From: Synanceia verrucosa
Lineage: Eukaryota > Chordata > Actinopteri > Perciformes > Synanceiidae
NCBI GenBank assembly: GCA_029721515.1
Contig: CM056562.1
Coordinates: 7,924,767-7,988,766, forward strand
Direction of reading: 5' to 3'
DNA length: 64,000 nucleotides
Shown: piece by piece, positions 36,379 to 49,684 of the stretch
How the letters are laid out: each line of letters opens with the position of its first letter
Numbering within the stretch: the first letter of the stretch is position 1
The notes under the pieces: generated by a model
Told to the model about the DNA's origin: nothing
Database searches by the model: none
Seen by the model: the letters and a program-made list of their open reading frames with translations, nothing else
Position numbers and translations under genes: made by a program

Positions 36379-37371
36379 TTACTGGAGGCCTGAAAAAGAC
36401 AGAAAAAAAGACTTCATATCAGAGATGTGCTTAAAGTGTGCAATAAACTCCTCTGCAAACCAAAAGATTCTGCAACTCAAATAAAAGACTGCAAATACAA
36501 AGATGGTAGTCACTATGATATGGACTTAACTGCTCTTCTGCTTGAATTGTGTCTTTATTTGTTGTCATGACAATGAGTAACTTGATAGCCAGCACTCAGG
36601 GACAAATTATCCATGAAATTTGAAATGAGCAATCCAGATTTTGTGTTTTTCAACAATACTCTAGACATTCAAGTGATACCTACTTCCAGGTTTTGCACAT
36701 AGGATACTTTGCTGGTTCACATGTTTTGTTCTCTTTGTCCAAAAGAGAAAGACAACAATTACACATCTTCTTCAAACCACCTGTGTTGAGTCATATTCCC
36801 AAGACCATCATATCAGGAGAGCTTTGCACAAATATAATTTGGCTTAATAAGCAATTTTGTTTCTTGCATGAGTGTTATTGTGCACCAGAGTAATGAAAGT
36901 CTGAGGACATCACCTAATTAGAGCTGAGATCAAACATCATATAATTAGGGAAAAAACATTATTTTGTTGTTCATTCTGATGCTGAGTTTTTATGTATTTT
37001 CACAATAACTATAATTTTCTTCTTCTTCCTTTAGGCATATGTGTTGACTGATCACTGAGTGCAGCAGTGTATCCATCCAGTATTTGCAGAGACAGTGTTT
37101 AGTAACTTCCCAGGTCATGAATCCTTGGGTAAACAGATATGTACTCCCAAAGATGTTTACCTCATTGATGTTAGGTGTCGATAGGCTCGGGAGTGTGGTA
37201 CTGCAGAAACCCACCGACATCGACCAGCTCGCTTCTATTTTCTCATCTGTCAGTTCACAACAAAACAAAATATATATTGCACATTATATCACAGCAGCTT
37301 CTGATTGGCTGCAAACACCAAACATGACATAAAAGGGTCGACTTCAGAGGAAACACAATTATCAGACTTAC

Positions 37372-37449
37372 CTGCTCATCACAGCTATGTGACAACTGAC
37401 AAGATAGCTCTACTTTTGTGATGAGGCGCTGCCAGGGAATATACTCTTT
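37372..37449 (-). other. Candidate 5' exon of C10orf90
   Basis: Acceptor ATTAGCAG at 37450 and consensus donor CAG/GTAAGT at 37372 bracket 78 nt that is open in one frame (KEYIPWQRLITKVELS...). Spliced to the 36389 acceptor, that frame would reach a stop after about 40 codons. If real, it is therefore a 5' UTR exon or an alternative form. The support is only splice-site quality. Confidence 0.25.
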
Positions 37450-39889
37450 CTGCTAATTCTTCAATATCACATTTGCCACATCACATTATCCTCCCATCAT
37501 TTATTCCATACTTAGAGCCATGTTCATTCCCACCCATTAGCACTCTCTCTCTCTCTGCTCAGCTGATGTCGACTCTCCAAATATGGATGTTATCTGCCTT
37601 GCTTGCCTGGCACATTTTTGATTATTCCATAACACCAAACAATAGCTTAAATGCGTAGACCCATTGTCTCAGGCTTATCGACTCATTTTAGTGTAATTCA
37701 CTTTTTTAATCATGATACACTAAATGTGCTGCTCTCAAGTCAGCTGTATAAAGCCTGATGTAGCTATTACAGTTAATGAAACTGAGATTATAACAAATGG
37801 AGACAAAATGTATTCTTCAGGCAAACTTGTCAGGCGTGCAGAGCGTTCTGTGTTACACAATGTCACAGCAAGGCCTTGCAAATTGAGGTCATGTTGCTGG
37901 CCTGTTCATATGTTTGCATGAATAGTGCGGTTCTTATCTTACAAGAAAAAGTGTTTATGCCGCATGCTCCACTTTAGGTGAGTCACATGGGACACTAACA
38001 GACTCGAACACCAACACTGAAACAGAAGTTAGCTCACAGCTTCACCCCATGTTTCCCTTTGATTTATTTTTGCCCAGCCAGCAAGTGTAATTGGAGGAAT
38101 GGTATTGTTTTTTATGTTACCCTCGACAAAAGCTGGTTGGTTTGTGTGAGAGAAAAGGACCCAGGAGGACATATGGATTAAAATGGGTAAATAAAGAAAA
38201 AAAGCATAATACTGAAAAAATGGAGTCAGAGGGTGATGAGAGTCTCTCGACTAGAAACAAATTTATACTGCATTAATGTGCCTTCAATATTTTAACTGAT
38301 ATTATACTAGTACCTGAACAGAATACTACACATTAAATTCATTATTTACTCTTGTTTGAGTGACTTTTAATAAAAATCTACAGTGCCCTGAAATTCCTGA
38401 ACTTTTTTTTTCCCTTTTTTTTAATAACTGAAAGTATTATATTTGTGACAATATGTTTAACATTTATATGTAATATAGCCAATCATGTCTTTTGAAAGTG
38501 AATATTTGCACCAACAGAAGGGTCTGTGAGATGCAGAGAAAAATATGCAAGATGTGTACAAGAGAAAAATAAAAACAGAGTGTGTGTTTATTGGGAGGGT
38601 AGAGAGACAGCTCACAGGGAGCTAACAGGGTTAGCATTTGGCTAAGGTGTCCGTATGTTCACTGTTGCATGCATGAAAACCAGTGGTTGAGTCAACCTTT
38701 GTGCTCCTGACAGTGCCAGGAACACACAGGGAGGCTATGGGACCAACAGCTGGTTAGGAAGCAGACAGGCTTTGCAAAGCTGTGGGAGTATAAGAGACAA
38801 ACCCATAAGCACAGTCAGTGTTGAAAGCTTCCCTGGGACATAATGCGGGTATTCAGATGTGTCAAACATGCTGCTGTTAGCTGAGGTCTATTTTTATAAT
38901 CCTGGCCTTTTACTTTATGTGTATGCTGTCCTTTACAGCTGCAATTCGTTTGATAACAATATACAAACTGTCTGAGGTCTTAAAATCACCTCCTGTATGA
39001 GCAATATCACCTCCACCTGCAAAACACTTTCACACATATGTTATCAGTCAGTGAATCATAGATCATAAGGATGATCTATGCTCTTATTATCTGCAGCGGT
39101 CACATACTCGTTTCCGTATTAGAGCAATTTGTCAGACTGAGTCAAGCGTGCTGTAATGGTTCTGACTGTGGGACACTGGAATGTGGTCACATGGGCCATA
39201 ATCTGTTTGAATTTGCAGCAGGGAAACAAAGCAATGGCCTCAAGACATATTTGTATTAGATATTCAACATGTATCCCCACCTGAGACAGCAAGAAAAGTG
39301 TGAAAATGTTCCTCCACAGGGAGCATCTGTCTTTCCAGAGTTTTATTACAATAAATAAGGTTCACATTAGCAAATGTGGATCTCCCACCTCGTTGGGCTG
39401 AGAAGAGCCGCAGCAGAAACCAATATTTGTACAGGCAGGTGTGTGTCACAAACATCCATAGTTCTCACCCTGGTATCTTTGAATAAAACAGTGTTTTGTC
39501 TGCACATCCAGACCTTTGTCTAGGCTGTCTAATGTTTACTGGAAAGCAAGAGTACAAGGTAGAATCCTACAGCTCAGTTATTTTAGCCTTACACTTACCC
39601 CCAGACAGGGATAAATGCAGCTCCTCTGGCTGGCAGAGTGGTTATGGCCAAACGGTTCAAATTAAATTCTGCCAATACAAAGAACCACGTGAATTACTAC
39701 TATGAATGTTCAATACAAGGGAATTACCACAACTGCTGAAAAGTATACTTGATTTAAGTATTGGCAGTGCTTGTGGACAGAAAATGTAAAATATGCAGCA
39801 ATTATTGTCAAAACACGTGGTAGAAGCAATAGAAATAGAAGCATGATTCTGAAATCTATTGTCCAAATTTTACTATGGAGCCTTCTTAC

Positions 39890-40110
39890 CTGATAGGGCA
39901 GACTGTCAAGGTGGATTCATCAGCTTTTGCTCCTCTCTGTGGAACAGATAGGTCCACTTCTTCCAGCAGAGGAACACTCCTGCACCCAGCCAGTCATCAG
40001 GTAGCTGAGAGCGCTCTGTGGTCTTTTCTGCCAGGCCCCAGCCAGAAACTCCACTCAGCTGACAGGGGATCAAGGAGCAAAGCACAACTCAGCAAGTGAG
40101 CAGTGTGTTG
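39890..40110 (-). other. Candidate noncoding first exon of C10orf90
   Basis: A strong donor ATCAG/GTAAGA sits at 39890 on the minus strand, below a moderately GC-rich stretch. The upstream limit is a guess. No ATG starting a long frame is present. Confidence 0.2.
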
Positions 40111-42159
40111 ATACTAATGACCCTGTGAGCCTATGTTAGCCGCCCGGCTGTCAAGAGATGAATATACTGTGCAAATGAAGGAGAAGGCGAGCTCTTGATC
40201 CTTGGTACAACTTTAACAGTGGTGGCTCCGTTGGACACGCTTCAGTGAATATTGATATTTCTCAGTTAATTTATTCTCTACACACCCCTCTGGGTTAGCT
40301 ATGCTGGTTAAACAGAGACCAGCGGGGCTCTCTGGAGCTTCCTGCTATAGTCCAGGCCTTGAGTCCATGTGAGCTGAGTCCTTCAGGCGGTCAGCTCAGC
40401 AAGGCGGTCTACCCTTCTCCTCTCCTCCATCATTCCCCAGGGCCCAGGCTCAGGTGGCAGCAGAACAGGTGACCGGCTCTCAGGTTTCATGCCTTGCATA
40501 ACAGGTCCCCACTGCACGACTTAATAATGGAGTGAGAGGCTTCGCTTTACTGAAGCAGCAAAGGAAAAATACATAGGTAAAACAAAACGTAGGCACTGCG
40601 CTTTCCAGTACTCAAACCCACACTTTCCACAGGTGTTTTCCAGACACTTCTTTCAAAGGACATACATATGTCTTTTTGGGAGTAGGCAGATGTGCACATG
40701 AGCAAACAGAGTACAGGCAAAACTGTAAATAAATGTCGAAAATGCTAAATATTCAAGTTATTGTTTTCCCCCAGCCAAACTTGGGTAACATAAAAAATTG
40801 CAGTAAAGTACAACAAGTTTTTCACTGTCTTGATGATGAATTACTCAGTTACCCAACTGAAAGAATGAAAATATTGAGGTATATTTCACTCCTGTCACCT
40901 CTCATGACCCAGTGGTGATGGTAACCAGAATAGTGTGTGAATCAAGGTAATGGTTTATATCTTAAACTTTTAATCTGAGGCATGTGCTGTTACACTTCTG
41001 AATAGTTGTAAATATATACACATACATACTGTATGTACTTTTTACACTGTCGCAGTGAAGACTAGATAGGCTCATTACTTGGAATCTATTTAGAATATTA
41101 AGTAGGTTTCTTGTATGACTTTTAAATAAATAAACTGGGATTCTCTCCATACTAGTTGAGAATTTTCCCGAAATTGTGCTGAATCAATAACTAAAAACTT
41201 GAATAACTTGAATTACAGCATTGTAGATGCATGCATCCTCCTACCAGCCAAGTCCATGACTGTACAAAATGTAACAGTGACTTCATTTGTCCTTTATCCT
41301 GACAGACATTTGTTTGAAATTGACATAATTAGCATATAAATTCTTGACTTATGTCCAAAAAGGATGTTTTGTGAGATCATAGTGATTTGAGGATATTTGC
41401 TCAATGCACTCCTGAGACATCACAAGAATGGGACAGATATGAGGTCACACTGAACTTGACCTCGAACCAGCGAATTAGAATGAGTTCATCCAAGTTGATG
41501 TTTTCTGTCCTGTTCAGGACTTTCTGACATATTGTGTTCATGAGAACTGGACAGATGGACAATTCAAAACCATAATGCCTGGACATGGCTATTGCCAGCG
41601 CAGAGGCATAAAAAAATGCATTTTTACATTACCTCTAATAAGCACTGTGTTTATGAAAAGAACGTGTCTTACGCTCTTCCTTTTCATCCATTTCATGTTG
41701 CTATTAATACATCAACGATGCTCTTTGGTGGATTATTTGTTTGCCGAATTACAGGAGAAGCTTGGACAGATTCAAAAAAGATGATTAATCTAATTTTAAC
41801 AGCATGTTTGATCATTAGTTACGACAGCGTTTTTAGTATCCTTGGTTTTTTGAACGGAGTTCTGCTTCATAACCTGCCAGCACATCTCTGGCAATGCATT
41901 TCGGACAGTTTGTCCAAATTTAATTTAATTTAATGAATCTAATTTCGACAGCCCTAATAAAAATATGAAATGTTTGTTTACATGAGTTTACAGAGTGACA
42001 TATTAACTCCATGTTCAATCTTTGAGCCTGTTAACCCCAGTAGGGAGTAATAACATTGGCAAAACCTAATTCAGAAAATGAGTCAATCTCACTGCTTTCA
42101 ATACAAATAATTTAGCTTTCAGCTTATTGTACTTAATTTGTTACTGCAAATACTGTATA

Positions 42160-42211
42160 GAGTAAATTCATAGTGACAATAAAGGCATTCTATTCTATTC
42201 TATTCTATTCC
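42160..42211 (+). repeat. LINE 3' tail with (ATTCT)n
   Basis: GTGACAATAAAGGCATTCT followed by about five ATTCT units is the usual end of an RTE/Rex-type fish LINE. The body is too degraded to delimit. Confidence 0.5.
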
Positions 42212-43477
42212 TCCCACTTCAGCCTTTAAAACATCTTCATTTCTATTTGAAATCTGTCTCTGAGCAGACTGACCTTACAAGATCTGTTAAAAAATATAAA
42301 AAAATGCCTTTTTAGCTCAAGCACTCCAGTTGGAGAGCTCTGAAAAAGTACCTGAGAGAATGTTTTTCCCCCATTGTGCCTTAAGTATGTGTAGGGGAGT
42401 CTATTCTCAGCTAATCCTATTAAAATTCTTATGTTGTACAGTATGTCCGCCCTAAGACTTCCAGCAATGTCACTTTCCATTTGATTGCCACTGTTTCAAG
42501 TTTCAAGGGGATTTGTGTAATCAATAGTGTGCTCTAAAGCTATGCTGTATTCATTAGAGAAAATCAAAGCAATTTCTCTTTTCCCTAACCCTAAAGGATC
42601 CTTTTACCTACATCAGGAACACCACGGCCTGTATTAAAGCTCCCTTCAGGCCTGTTATGTTGGGATTTTGACATTGGCTGATGTTCGGTTTGCATTTTCA
42701 ATTTCAAATTCAGATGCTAATATGAAAAAGAAATGGCTGTGTTCATGCACTAAAGATGGTCTCTCTCAGTGCTTCTCAAAGTGTTTACTCCTCCATTTTA
42801 TGTATGATTTCTTCATTAATGTAGTGCTTCATCCAGCCAAAAAACAAACCATAATCCCAGCAGAAATTGTATAAATTTTTAGAATTTAGCCCAATTTAAG
42901 CCCACCCTCTGAGAACTCAGTTTACAAGGCAGCTTGGCCAGACTATGCTCACAGAGCTTTGTAGTAATGATAACCAGGCTATATCTAACAAGAAATCAGT
43001 CCCAAAAATTTAATCTTAAATTAAATGAGATGGTCAACTGCTCCTGATGACGCTTCTGTTTTTAATTTTCTGATGAAACTTAAAGAGGATGCAGCTGGAT
43101 TTTAATTAACTTGATTTCACTGAATTTTATAAACGAAGACAATCGGTATAGAGCAGCTTGTCATGTGAACAGCCCGGATCAAGAACATTGCTGGTTGCAC
43201 CTGCTCTCATTTTTGATCAAGAACTTCTACTACAGTGAACAGTCAATCTTGTAAATAAAAATGCGTGATTTAACGTGGATAATTGCAAAATGCTCATGTG
43301 TGGCTGCAGTTCATCGAAAAATTTCATTAGTTTGATTATTTCATCATCATTTATTATTTTTGCCCAGACGCTAGTGATAGTAAGTACCAGATCAAGCAGT
43401 TATTTGGTGAATGATGGGATTAAAAATAAAGGAATAATGCATGACAGTTTTAAGATTTTTTTAAATTTTATAAATCC

Positions 43478-43565
43478 AATCCAATCCAACTTTATTTATA
43501 AAATACAATTTAAATAAAGGTTTAAGGATAAGGTCTCCAAAGTGCTGTACTTAAAACAAACACAA
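43478..43565 (-). repeat. LINE tail fragment (reverse orientation)
   Basis: CCAATCCAACTTTATTTATA followed by CAAAGTGCTGTACTTAAAAC is a common dispersed fish LINE-tail signature, with (CCAAT) units at the end. Confidence 0.55.
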
Positions 43566-44285
43566 TAAAACCATGATGAATAAATAAATATAATATAGTA
43601 AAGTAAAACATCAGATAAATAAATCCCTTGTTTTTTTTATTTAATTTTATGTGGATGCACTTTCTTGTAATGTAAGTTGTGAAAGGAAAGCTTTCGCTGA
43701 CCCCACAGACAAGGGACCAGCCATGCAATATCATGTTCAGCCAAAGCATGAGTGCACAATACCTAACACTGCACGGGGAGTTATTGTTATTGTGTGCCTT
43801 GATTCATTTGGCATACAGTTTAAAGGGCAGTCATAATTTTTGTTTTAATGAAAACAACTCCTGCCTTTTGCTTCTTATGTTCCTTGCCACTGTTTTAGAA
43901 GGCGGACATAATGGGAGTAACATGCAAAGCAGCTATAAAAGTGACATATGGTAGATCAAATTTATGCTGATGTGAGATCACGTTGAAACGGAAGATAAAT
44001 ATTTTGAAATGTAATTGTTGAATATTCATAAAACGGAATGTGTCCACAATGGGCTGGTCGCTGATGATGAATTTCTGGTGAACCGTCATGATTTTGTCTG
44101 ATTTTGTGGGTGTATTAACTCTGCTCTAAACACTTGATTCAAATCACACTCATGACTCAATCACACAGGTATAGCTGTACAAATGCACTATGATGTTCAT
44201 GTGGTTGGTTTGTTGCTATGCAATGTCATACTACTGGTTTGCTGACAGTACTTCTGACAAGAAGTCTTTATTCTAGAGGGTGAGG

Positions 44286-44335
44286 CACAGGTTATTACAG
44301 TACACTGTAATAACAGTGTACTGTAATAACCTGTG
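44286..44335. repeat. 22-bp perfect hairpin, 6-nt loop
   Basis: Arms 44286-44307 and 44314-44335 are exact reverse complements (left arm starts CACAGGTTATTACAG). The loop is TAATAA. No transposon ends are seen around it. Confidence 0.9.
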
Positions 44336-45089
44336 TCAATCAATGTCACTAATTTATCATAATCTTTGTGATTTCTGAGTGATTAATGATGTGGATGTGT
44401 GTGTCTTCTTTAGAATAAAATTTGCAGTAAAAGGTAAAGTTTCAAATGGGGTCACAGTTTTCAATTTCTGGTTGCAGTGTATGTGAATGACATGAGCTGG
44501 AATGATCTGTACTACTCCTTTGCTACTGAGAGGGAGTATATTGTTGTTCATGAAGGTGAGGCACAGGGACGTTTTGCAGCATATATTCAATATAAAAAGT
44601 GTGAACAGTTTTGTTTTAAGAATATGGCAACACAATAAAAACCCAAATGCAAGACTCCACGAAGTAGCAAAATAAAAGTCTTTATTTATGCTAACTCTCA
44701 AAAGGTGGGGAGAAAAACTAAGGTGGTAACACTGACTACACCAACAAATATGTGGCGAACACACAAGTGCCAAAATAATACACGTATGGAACAAGATGTG
44801 CTGGTATAGGACAAGGGAAACCCAGACAATTTATAGCCTACATGAGGAAACAGCTGGAAACAATCAGGGGCGGGGCAGAAAGTCCAAAAATAGAATAAGA
44901 AATGACAAGACAACACTGTTACGCCCCCTGCATTTGTGTTGACTGGGCAGGAGGCCTGTGTGTGTTTGTTTGTTTTGCAGGTTGCAGTGGGTGATTGCAC
45001 CTTGGAGACACCTGGGCCCGGTGCTCCCAAGGCTTGATTAGCTCCTTCACACCTCTACGAATGTATGAATGGGTATGAATGTGCGTGAA

Positions 45090-45165
45090 AATTGAATAAC
45101 CGTAAAGTGCTTTGGGTGTCATGAAAGGCGCTATATAAATCCAAGCCATTACCATTACCTCTGCC
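45090..45165 (+). repeat. L2/CR1-like LINE 3' tail
   Basis: CGTAAAGTGCTTTGGGTGTC followed by GGCGCTATATAAATCCAAGC and CATTAC repeats is the typical 3' end shared by fish L2/CR1-like LINEs and their SINE partners. The 300-400 bp upstream may belong to the same insertion but are unrecognised. Confidence 0.65.
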
Positions 45166-45169
45166 AAGG

Positions 45170-45440
45170 AGGTTATGTTTTCACTGGGTTTTTTTTTTTA
45201 TTTGTTTGTTGGTTTGCAAAGTAACTCAAAATGTTGTGGATGGATTTTTGACAAATTTTTCAGGGTTGGTCAGGAGTGGCCTAACTTAAAACTGATTAAT
45301 TTTTGGTGGTGCCATTGAATCGGATCTGATCACCACCAAAAATTAATTAGTTTTAAGTTAGGCGGTGGGGTAACTAATAAAAAGTCGCCGCCGCCGCCTT
45401 GGCGGAGGTCTGTGCTCTCTGAGTGCTTTTCTAGTTATTA
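45170..45440 (+). repeat. Dispersed repeat (CTCTGCCAAGGAGGTTATG ... GGCGGAGGTCTG type)
   Basis: The start CTCTGCCAAGGAGGTTATG, the middle TTGTTTGTTGGTTTGCAAAG and the end GGCGGAGGTCTGTGCTCTC plus CTTTTCTAGTTATTATTAT match a repeat found widely in fish genomes. It contains an unusual internal inverted duplication: arms 45280-45310 and 45332-45362, 31 bp with one mismatch. Confidence 0.6.
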
Positions 45441-45803
45441 TTATTATTCCCTGGAGGGCCAGAGCAGAGCCAGAGCTGGAGAGGAAGCTCTGCTCAACCT
45501 GCTGCTCCTCACTCTTTCTTTTCTCCTCCTTCATAGCACCTTCAACATCACACACATTTTCACTCATGCACATATACAGCCACTACTGATTGACTGACTA
45601 CACCTCCATACCTTTTCTCACATTGATTATTTCTGAGTTTGTTAATAGTTTCTTAAAACAGCCATGCTGCCTCCCGCACAGAGACCATGGGGAAGGATGA
45701 AACAACATGTAGGAAGATTTGGAAATATCTTTGCAATCCTTTTGTTAAAACCAACAAAAGGTCACAGAAAATTAGTGGTTCTGCATTCACCAGACCTTCA
45801 CCA

Positions 45804-45844
45804 CTAGTTACAAACCAGGACCACTAGTCCTGGTTTGTAACTAG
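45804..45844. repeat. 18-bp perfect hairpin, 5-nt loop
   Basis: Arms 45804-45821 (CTAGTTACAAACCAGGAC) and 45827-45844 are exact reverse complements. Confidence 0.9.
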
Positions 45845-46009
45845 CAGCGACCCACGTCTGGCTGTTGCCTGATGCCAGAACACTGTTTTCTTCCGCTGCT
45901 TCTTCTGCTTCGCCAGCGGGTTGTGGATGCATTTTCACAACTGTGACACCTCTGTTTTTTCTCTGATTGCAATTACTGCCGCTCATTTTTTTGTCCTTTC
46001 TGGCTGCTC

Positions 46010-46335
46010 CCTTCTGGGGTTGCCACAGTGGATGATCCGCTTGTAGACTTGGCGTTAGTTTTTTACACCAGATGCCCTTCCTGACACAACCCTCGCTTAT
46101 TTTGGTAGCCGGGACAGGGAGGGAGTCAAACCCAGGTTCCAAAGGCATGCACAATCATCCACTGCGCGACTGGCCAGGTGGATTGCAACTACTGCCGTGT
46201 AAATGGTATAAATGGTTTGAGCGAGCAGATGATGTCACCAACTGGCGAGTATATGGTCAGCTTAAGACAGCTGGGATAGGCTCCAGCACACCCATGATCC
46301 TATGTGAGGATAAGCAGTGGAAAATGGATGGTGGA
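46010..46335 (+). repeat. L2-like LINE fragment
   Basis: The word order CCAGATGCCCTTCCTGACAC, GGGAGTCAAACCCAGGTTCC, AGCTGGGATAGGCTCCAGCA, GTGAGGATAAGCAGTGGAAA and then (ATGGATGG) is the characteristic 3' region of a fish L2-type LINE. Confidence 0.7.
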
Positions 46336-47254
46336 TGGTGCCACGTTATTCATTCAATAAGGCCGTTTATTGCTAAAAGCTGATGACTTCCTGAAGCAAT
46401 CTGTAAATCATGCAAATCATGTAAAGCATGAAGACATTTTGAAGTGCTTGCTCTCACTGGGTGCAGGAGGAGAGACAAAGCAGAAATCCTTCCTCCTGCA
46501 GTGTGCTTGATCTGAGAATGGCTTGCAAAATTACTACTGGTGTAAATGTCATTCATCTGCTGTCCATCGCACAACATTTGTAACTAAACAGCAGACACAC
46601 TTGATAGTGGCGCATTGGAGAGTTTCTTTGGTTTGATTGACACACAGGGAGAAGAAATGGTATAAAGCCTCAATGACCTGACATCAGTGGCTTATGACCT
46701 TACACAGATAGAAACAAACATGGAGGAAAACACACATTAAAAAATGTATTTGAAGGATCAGACTTTTATTTCAGAGGAAAGTCAGTGTTGTTGTGATCAC
46801 TCCCAATCTTTGCCCTCAAAAAAATCCCAACTAGTCAGTCATCTATAATTAGTACAGTCCATGTCATTTGTGTACTGTACTGATCGCACTATTTTGCATC
46901 CCTAATGAGGGTATAGTTATTTGTATTAAACAGCAACACAGTCAGAAAAAACGCCCACGCTTCACAGTCAACCTTCTGTAATTGTAAGCAGTGGTTCTAT
47001 TCTATTTTCTCATTAACTTGTGCTGCAGTAATTGCTTTAACTCACCAGTTTATACACAGTGCACATCCTCATCTTTGCAGTGTGAAGCTGAGCAGCTGTT
47101 GTCAACACAGACAAGAAGTGTGACACTGCCGGCGGCTGACAGGACTGGCTGTCATGCCAGCTCAAATCACAGGGCATATATATGGGCTTGAATTGTCTTG
47201 ATGGGGGCAGCTTGTTATACTGCTCACCTGTGACAGTCACGTCTATGTACTGTA

Positions 47255-47277
47255 TACACACACACACACACACACAC
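47255..47277. repeat. (CA)n microsatellite
   Basis: Short CA run. Confidence 0.85.
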
Positions 47278-49630
47278 CTCCAGCCTTGGCAGCTCCCTGG
47301 TTTGTTATCAGCACGCCACTTTGCTGAGATGAATCTTTAAAATTTTGGTAGATAACAGCAATATAGTTTCCTTTTACAGTTTTGCAGTAATATAATGATG
47401 CTCCACTTTTTCCCAATAGTTGCTTTTAGAAAAAGGGTTGGTTTGCATTGCAATGCATTTTTCATGAGAAGAACTTTGAGATGTGCCATCTGTTCGTCTC
47501 ATTTGCTTGTTATCGTCTTCTTGCAGTATGTACAGTATTACTCGCATCATAAACATCACGAGTGGAGTACACAGAAAAGCTCCCTGAGATTCACTTAAAC
47601 AAACAGTGTGAAATGTGAAATGCATGACATGCTGTATGTAAAGTATTGTTGTTCTGCTGATTGGTGACATTGCATTATGTTCTGCAGTCAGTGCCAAGCT
47701 AGCATCTCCTCCAAACCATCTCAATATTAGAAATGTAAGAAATATATTGATACACATAAGTAATGTGTATGATATTGTGTGATTTTTAATATGCCCCATA
47801 CAGTTTTTCTTTTGTTGCATGGAGTATAAAGGTGTTATTTCTATTCTAAAACTGTATTTCTGGTGTGTGGTTCATATCACAGTTAACTTCTTAAAGATAG
47901 ATTACAAATAGATTAGATTATCACAATATATCACCTTGTTTACAGTGTCCGGATATGTTGAATCACTAGCCCTGTATCATGACACCTCATTGCTGCTAAC
48001 ACGTCCCTGATTAATTAGCTGTAATTATAGCCTTTGAGATTTGCTGCTGTAATACAAGGACATGTGCAAAAAGCGCAATGTAAGGAAAAAGCAAGAAAAA
48101 ATTGTTTTGCATTATTAAGCAATAATTGAATGTATGCTAAAAAAATACACATCCTCACCCCAAAACCAATCAGTTGTATTCCATTGAAATTGGTTTCGAT
48201 GCTCTTGAGATACCCTGCTAACTGGTGAAATGACAAACAAATGGGATGGCAAACATAACCTCGGTGGCAGAAGTAATTACACTGAAGGTATAAGGGAGGC
48301 AGGAGAGCTCCTAATCAGTTTGTCAGCCTTAATAAGAGCTTGCTCCCACTGAGAGGAAGTAATCTTCTGGAAACTGATTTGACTGATGAACCTCCAAATA
48401 ATCCACCAAGCTGGTGAATCCATCCTTATTACACAGCACATTATCCTGGTGTTATTGTAGTGATCACAGAGGTTAGAGAGCAGAATGCTGGCAGCTCAGT
48501 CAGTGGTGATAAGACACTTAAAAATTATTTATGATACTAGTACCAGGATGTGGGGTAATTAAGTACAATGAGGTATGGAGCAGTTTCTTTGTTAGACTAA
48601 ATCCAAAATAAATTAATTCATCAACAACTTATCAATCTTACATGAAAATGTTTGTTTTTCATTAATGAATGCTTTTCATTGAGTAACTACACAACACTCT
48701 AACATTCAATTCCAGTCAAGTGACAATGTTCATATACATTTTTTGATCCCAATTCAAATTCACTGTCTGGCAGTGAGAATGACTTACATCTAAAAACATG
48801 CTAACACACACTGCTAACAACTGAGCCCGAGAAGAACAAGAAGTGGATGGAGGCCAGATAAAATGATGTGACGATACAATGTAATATTCACAATATAGCA
48901 TCACAGCTCTGCTGCTCCACTTCCTCCCCGTTGTTAGTTAGGTCATTAAATAAACATATTTTACATTGTGTCTTTGATGAGAATCTGTTAATCATGATCA
49001 CTTAAGCTGCAGAGGTTTAAAAGATAACTGAATGTGCAGTGTGACATGACAAACCTGCAGTAAAGGGGCCATCTGCCCATATGGCTGTGGCAATTACATT
49101 ACAGTTCAAGCTCTGTAATGGTGATTGAGTGAGAGAGAGCAATAGAAAGATTGACTATACATGACAGGTGACTGTCCCAGTGTGGTTAGTATGCTTCTAC
49201 AGGATGATGAATTGCAGGCAGAGCTTTTCTCTCCAATGTAAAACTTAATTCTGTCACATTTACTGGTCTTCTCTCTTTCTCTCACATAGATTCCCGACAC
49301 AACAGCCTGACTTAAGGTTTAATGTTCTCTGTGCAGAAGAGCAGAAAAGGCCTGTTGTGCACGCCAGGCCTCAGAGGACACTGCGTTCCTGGAGAATGAG
49401 AGTCATTAGAAGCAAAGTGTCATGTGGCAAATTCTGACAATTGTTTTGCATGGGAAACAGTTGCCCCTGTCCAGGCAATGTGACACAGGATAGCCATCTG
49501 CAGCCCACATGTTGGAGAGAAGCAGCAGCCAACATGGTTGCAGATAATTGGTGAGGGAGGAGGTGCTGGAACAGGAGCTGGGGGTATACGTTATATATGA
49601 TATCAATTTTGGAAGAGCTGGACTAAAACA

Positions 49631-49684
49631 TGCATGGACACATTCGAGTGTGTGGTCTCCCACACACTCGAATGTGTCCATGCA
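49631..49684. repeat. 25-bp perfect hairpin, 4-nt loop
   Basis: Arms 49631-49655 (starting TGCATGGACACATTCGAG) and 49660-49684 are exact reverse complements around the loop TCTC. A stem this long with so small a loop and no mismatch is unusual in single-copy DNA. No known RNA family is recognised. Confidence 0.95.

Noticed and set aside
44357..44794. 145-codon minus-strand frame
   Set aside because: Cys/Leu-rich chance frame over repeat-like sequence.
47374..47820. 148-codon minus-strand frame
   Set aside because: AT-rich chance frame with no family resemblance.
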